Source: Cryobacterium ruanii
GTDB taxonomy: Bacteria > Actinomycetota > Actinomycetes > Actinomycetales > Microbacteriaceae
Length of the DNA: 64,000 bases
Assembly: GCF_004404055.1 (NCBI RefSeq)
Contig: NZ_SOHK01000009.1
Location: 1 to 64,000 of the forward strand
Direction: 5' to 3'
Part shown: piece after piece, positions 63,284 to 64,000 of the stretch
How the letters are laid out: the number at the start of each line of letters is the position of its first letter
Numbering within the stretch: the first letter of the stretch is position 1
The notes under the pieces: model-generated
Told to the model about the DNA's origin: nothing
Databases searched by the model: none
The model's input: only the letters and a program-made list of their open reading frames with translations
Translations under genes and position numbers: made by a program

Positions 63284-64000
63284 CTAGGGGTCGTAGGCCT
63301 CGAGAGTGTCGGTCTGAAAGGCCTGCTGCAGGGGGGCCAGCGCTCCGGTGTCGATGGTGACGATCGACTGCCCGTTGGGGGACCTGCCGGTGCCGCTCGT
63401 TGGCAGGGTGAAGAACGTGAGGTCGCTCCCGTGCAGGTCACGCAGCTGCAGTTCGAGACCGGTGAGGTAGGCGAAGTCGAGGCCGTCGTCCACTGCGATC
63501 CACGGGGTGACCGCCTCGATCAGATTGGCGACGGTGGCCGGATTGGTCACGGTCCTGGAACTCATGACGGTACTCAGCATGGCCTTGAAGAAACGCTGCT
63601 GGTTGCGCACCCTGGTGAAGTCGCCGTCGGCGAAGGCGTAGCGTTCCCGCGCGTAGGCGAGCGCCTCGGCGCCGGTGACGACCTGCTTGCCGACGGCGAA
63701 GGTGTGCCCCTTGAGCTTGGAGGACGCGAACGCGACCGGGTTGTCTATTTCGACGCCGCCGAGGGCATCCGTTATGGCTTGGAAACCCTCGAAGTCAAGC
63801 ACAGCGACATGATCGATGCGCGTCTTGATCAGGCTTTCGACGGTTTCAACAGCGAGCGGTACCCCGCCCCAGGAAAGCGCGGCGTTGATCTTGGCCTGGC
63901 CGTGACCGGGAATCTCCAACCAGCTGTCGCGCAGAATTGACATGACCCAGACCCCCTCCCGGTTGGCCGGAATGTGCACAACCATGATCACGTCGGAACG
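63284..64000 (-). CDS. LytR-CpsA-Psr (LCP) family protein, 5' end outside the window
   Basis: The window holds about 238 C-terminal codons; the start lies beyond position 64000. RSDVIMVVHIPANREGVWVM, then SILRDSW, is the LCP core that binds polyprenyl phosphate; later come KINAALSWGG, VAVLDFEGFQAITDALGG, EALAYARERYAFADGDFTR and RVRNQQRFF, all diagnostic. LCP enzymes attach anionic polymers or polysaccharides from lipid carriers to peptidoglycan. Its place at the end of the locus fits wall attachment of this polymer. Confidence 0.93.
   Translation of the reverse strand, partial: RSDVIMVVHIPANREGVWVMSILRDSWLEIPGHGQAKINAALSWGGVPLAVETVESLIKTRIDHVAVLDFEGFQAITDALGGVEIDNPVAFASSKLKGHTFAVGKQVVTGAEALAYARERYAFADGDFTRVRNQQRFFKAMLSTVMSSRTVTNPATVANLIEAVTPWIAVDDGLDFAYLTGLELQLRDLHGSDLTFFTLPTSGTGRSPNGQSIVTIDTGALAPLQQAFQTDTLEAYDP

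Overview
The window reads as chromosome of a high-GC actinobacterium, most likely a member of Microbacteriaceae (Cryobacterium/Salinibacterium-like). The basis is protein character rather than any search: the actinobacterial topA with a Lys/Ala-rich tail, the topA-tmk-holB order, a DUF4244-type pilin cluster, PASTA-bearing PBP1, many GTG/TTG starts and ATGA/GTGA gene overlaps. Assignment to genus is inference.

Region 1 (1-9.9 kb) is an accessory segment ending at tRNA-Thr(CGT). It carries a SRPBCC protein, a FUSC-type membrane protein, a decayed GMC oxidoreductase fragment, and a co-directional catabolic block: MHS-family transporter, succinate-semialdehyde-type aldehyde dehydrogenase, iron-type alcohol dehydrogenase and a GAF/PucR regulator. 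A frameshifted tyrosine-recombinase fragment lies next to the 3' end of the tRNA gene, so this side looks like the edge of an old integrated element.

Region 2 (9.9-17.6 kb) is core: a TetR gene interrupted by one amber codon, a TAP-type exported peptidase/esterase lipoprotein, holB, tmk and topA. Region 3 (17.6-29.7 kb) holds two Tad (tight adherence) pilus loci on the minus strand. Locus A is complete (Flp pilin, TadE, TadG, CpaB, CpaE, TadA, TadB, TadC, with a prepilin peptidase next to it). Locus B is the compact actinobacterial type (TadA, TadB, DUF4244 pilin-like, TadE-like, TadG-like) with no peptidase of its own. Region 4 (30-38.8 kb) holds acs, a RidA pair, a class A PBP with PASTA domains, a metallophosphoesterase, tRNA-Pro(CGG) with a strong terminator, a DHA2 drug exporter and a secreted hypothetical protein.

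Region 5 (38.9-64 kb) is a large exopolysaccharide locus. A plus-strand arm (VanZ, exported hydrolase, acyltransferase, YdcF, Wzy-type polymerase, glycosyltransferases, a Wzx flippase fused to a pyruvyltransferase, a second pyruvyltransferase) converges with a minus-strand arm (LCP protein, acyltransferase, lipoprotein hydrolase, Wzz/BY-kinase, PssD-PssE fusion, a third pyruvyltransferase, a glycosyltransferase) on two tandem secreted right-handed beta-helix proteins. The set fits assembly, export, pyruvylation, acylation and wall attachment of a Wzx/Wzy-type polysaccharide; the beta-helix pair could act on or bind this polymer. The most unusual items are the Wzx-pyruvyltransferase fusion, the tandem beta-helix paralogues with one versus two beta-sandwich modules, the two acyltransferase/hydrolase couples, and several structured intergenic repeats.
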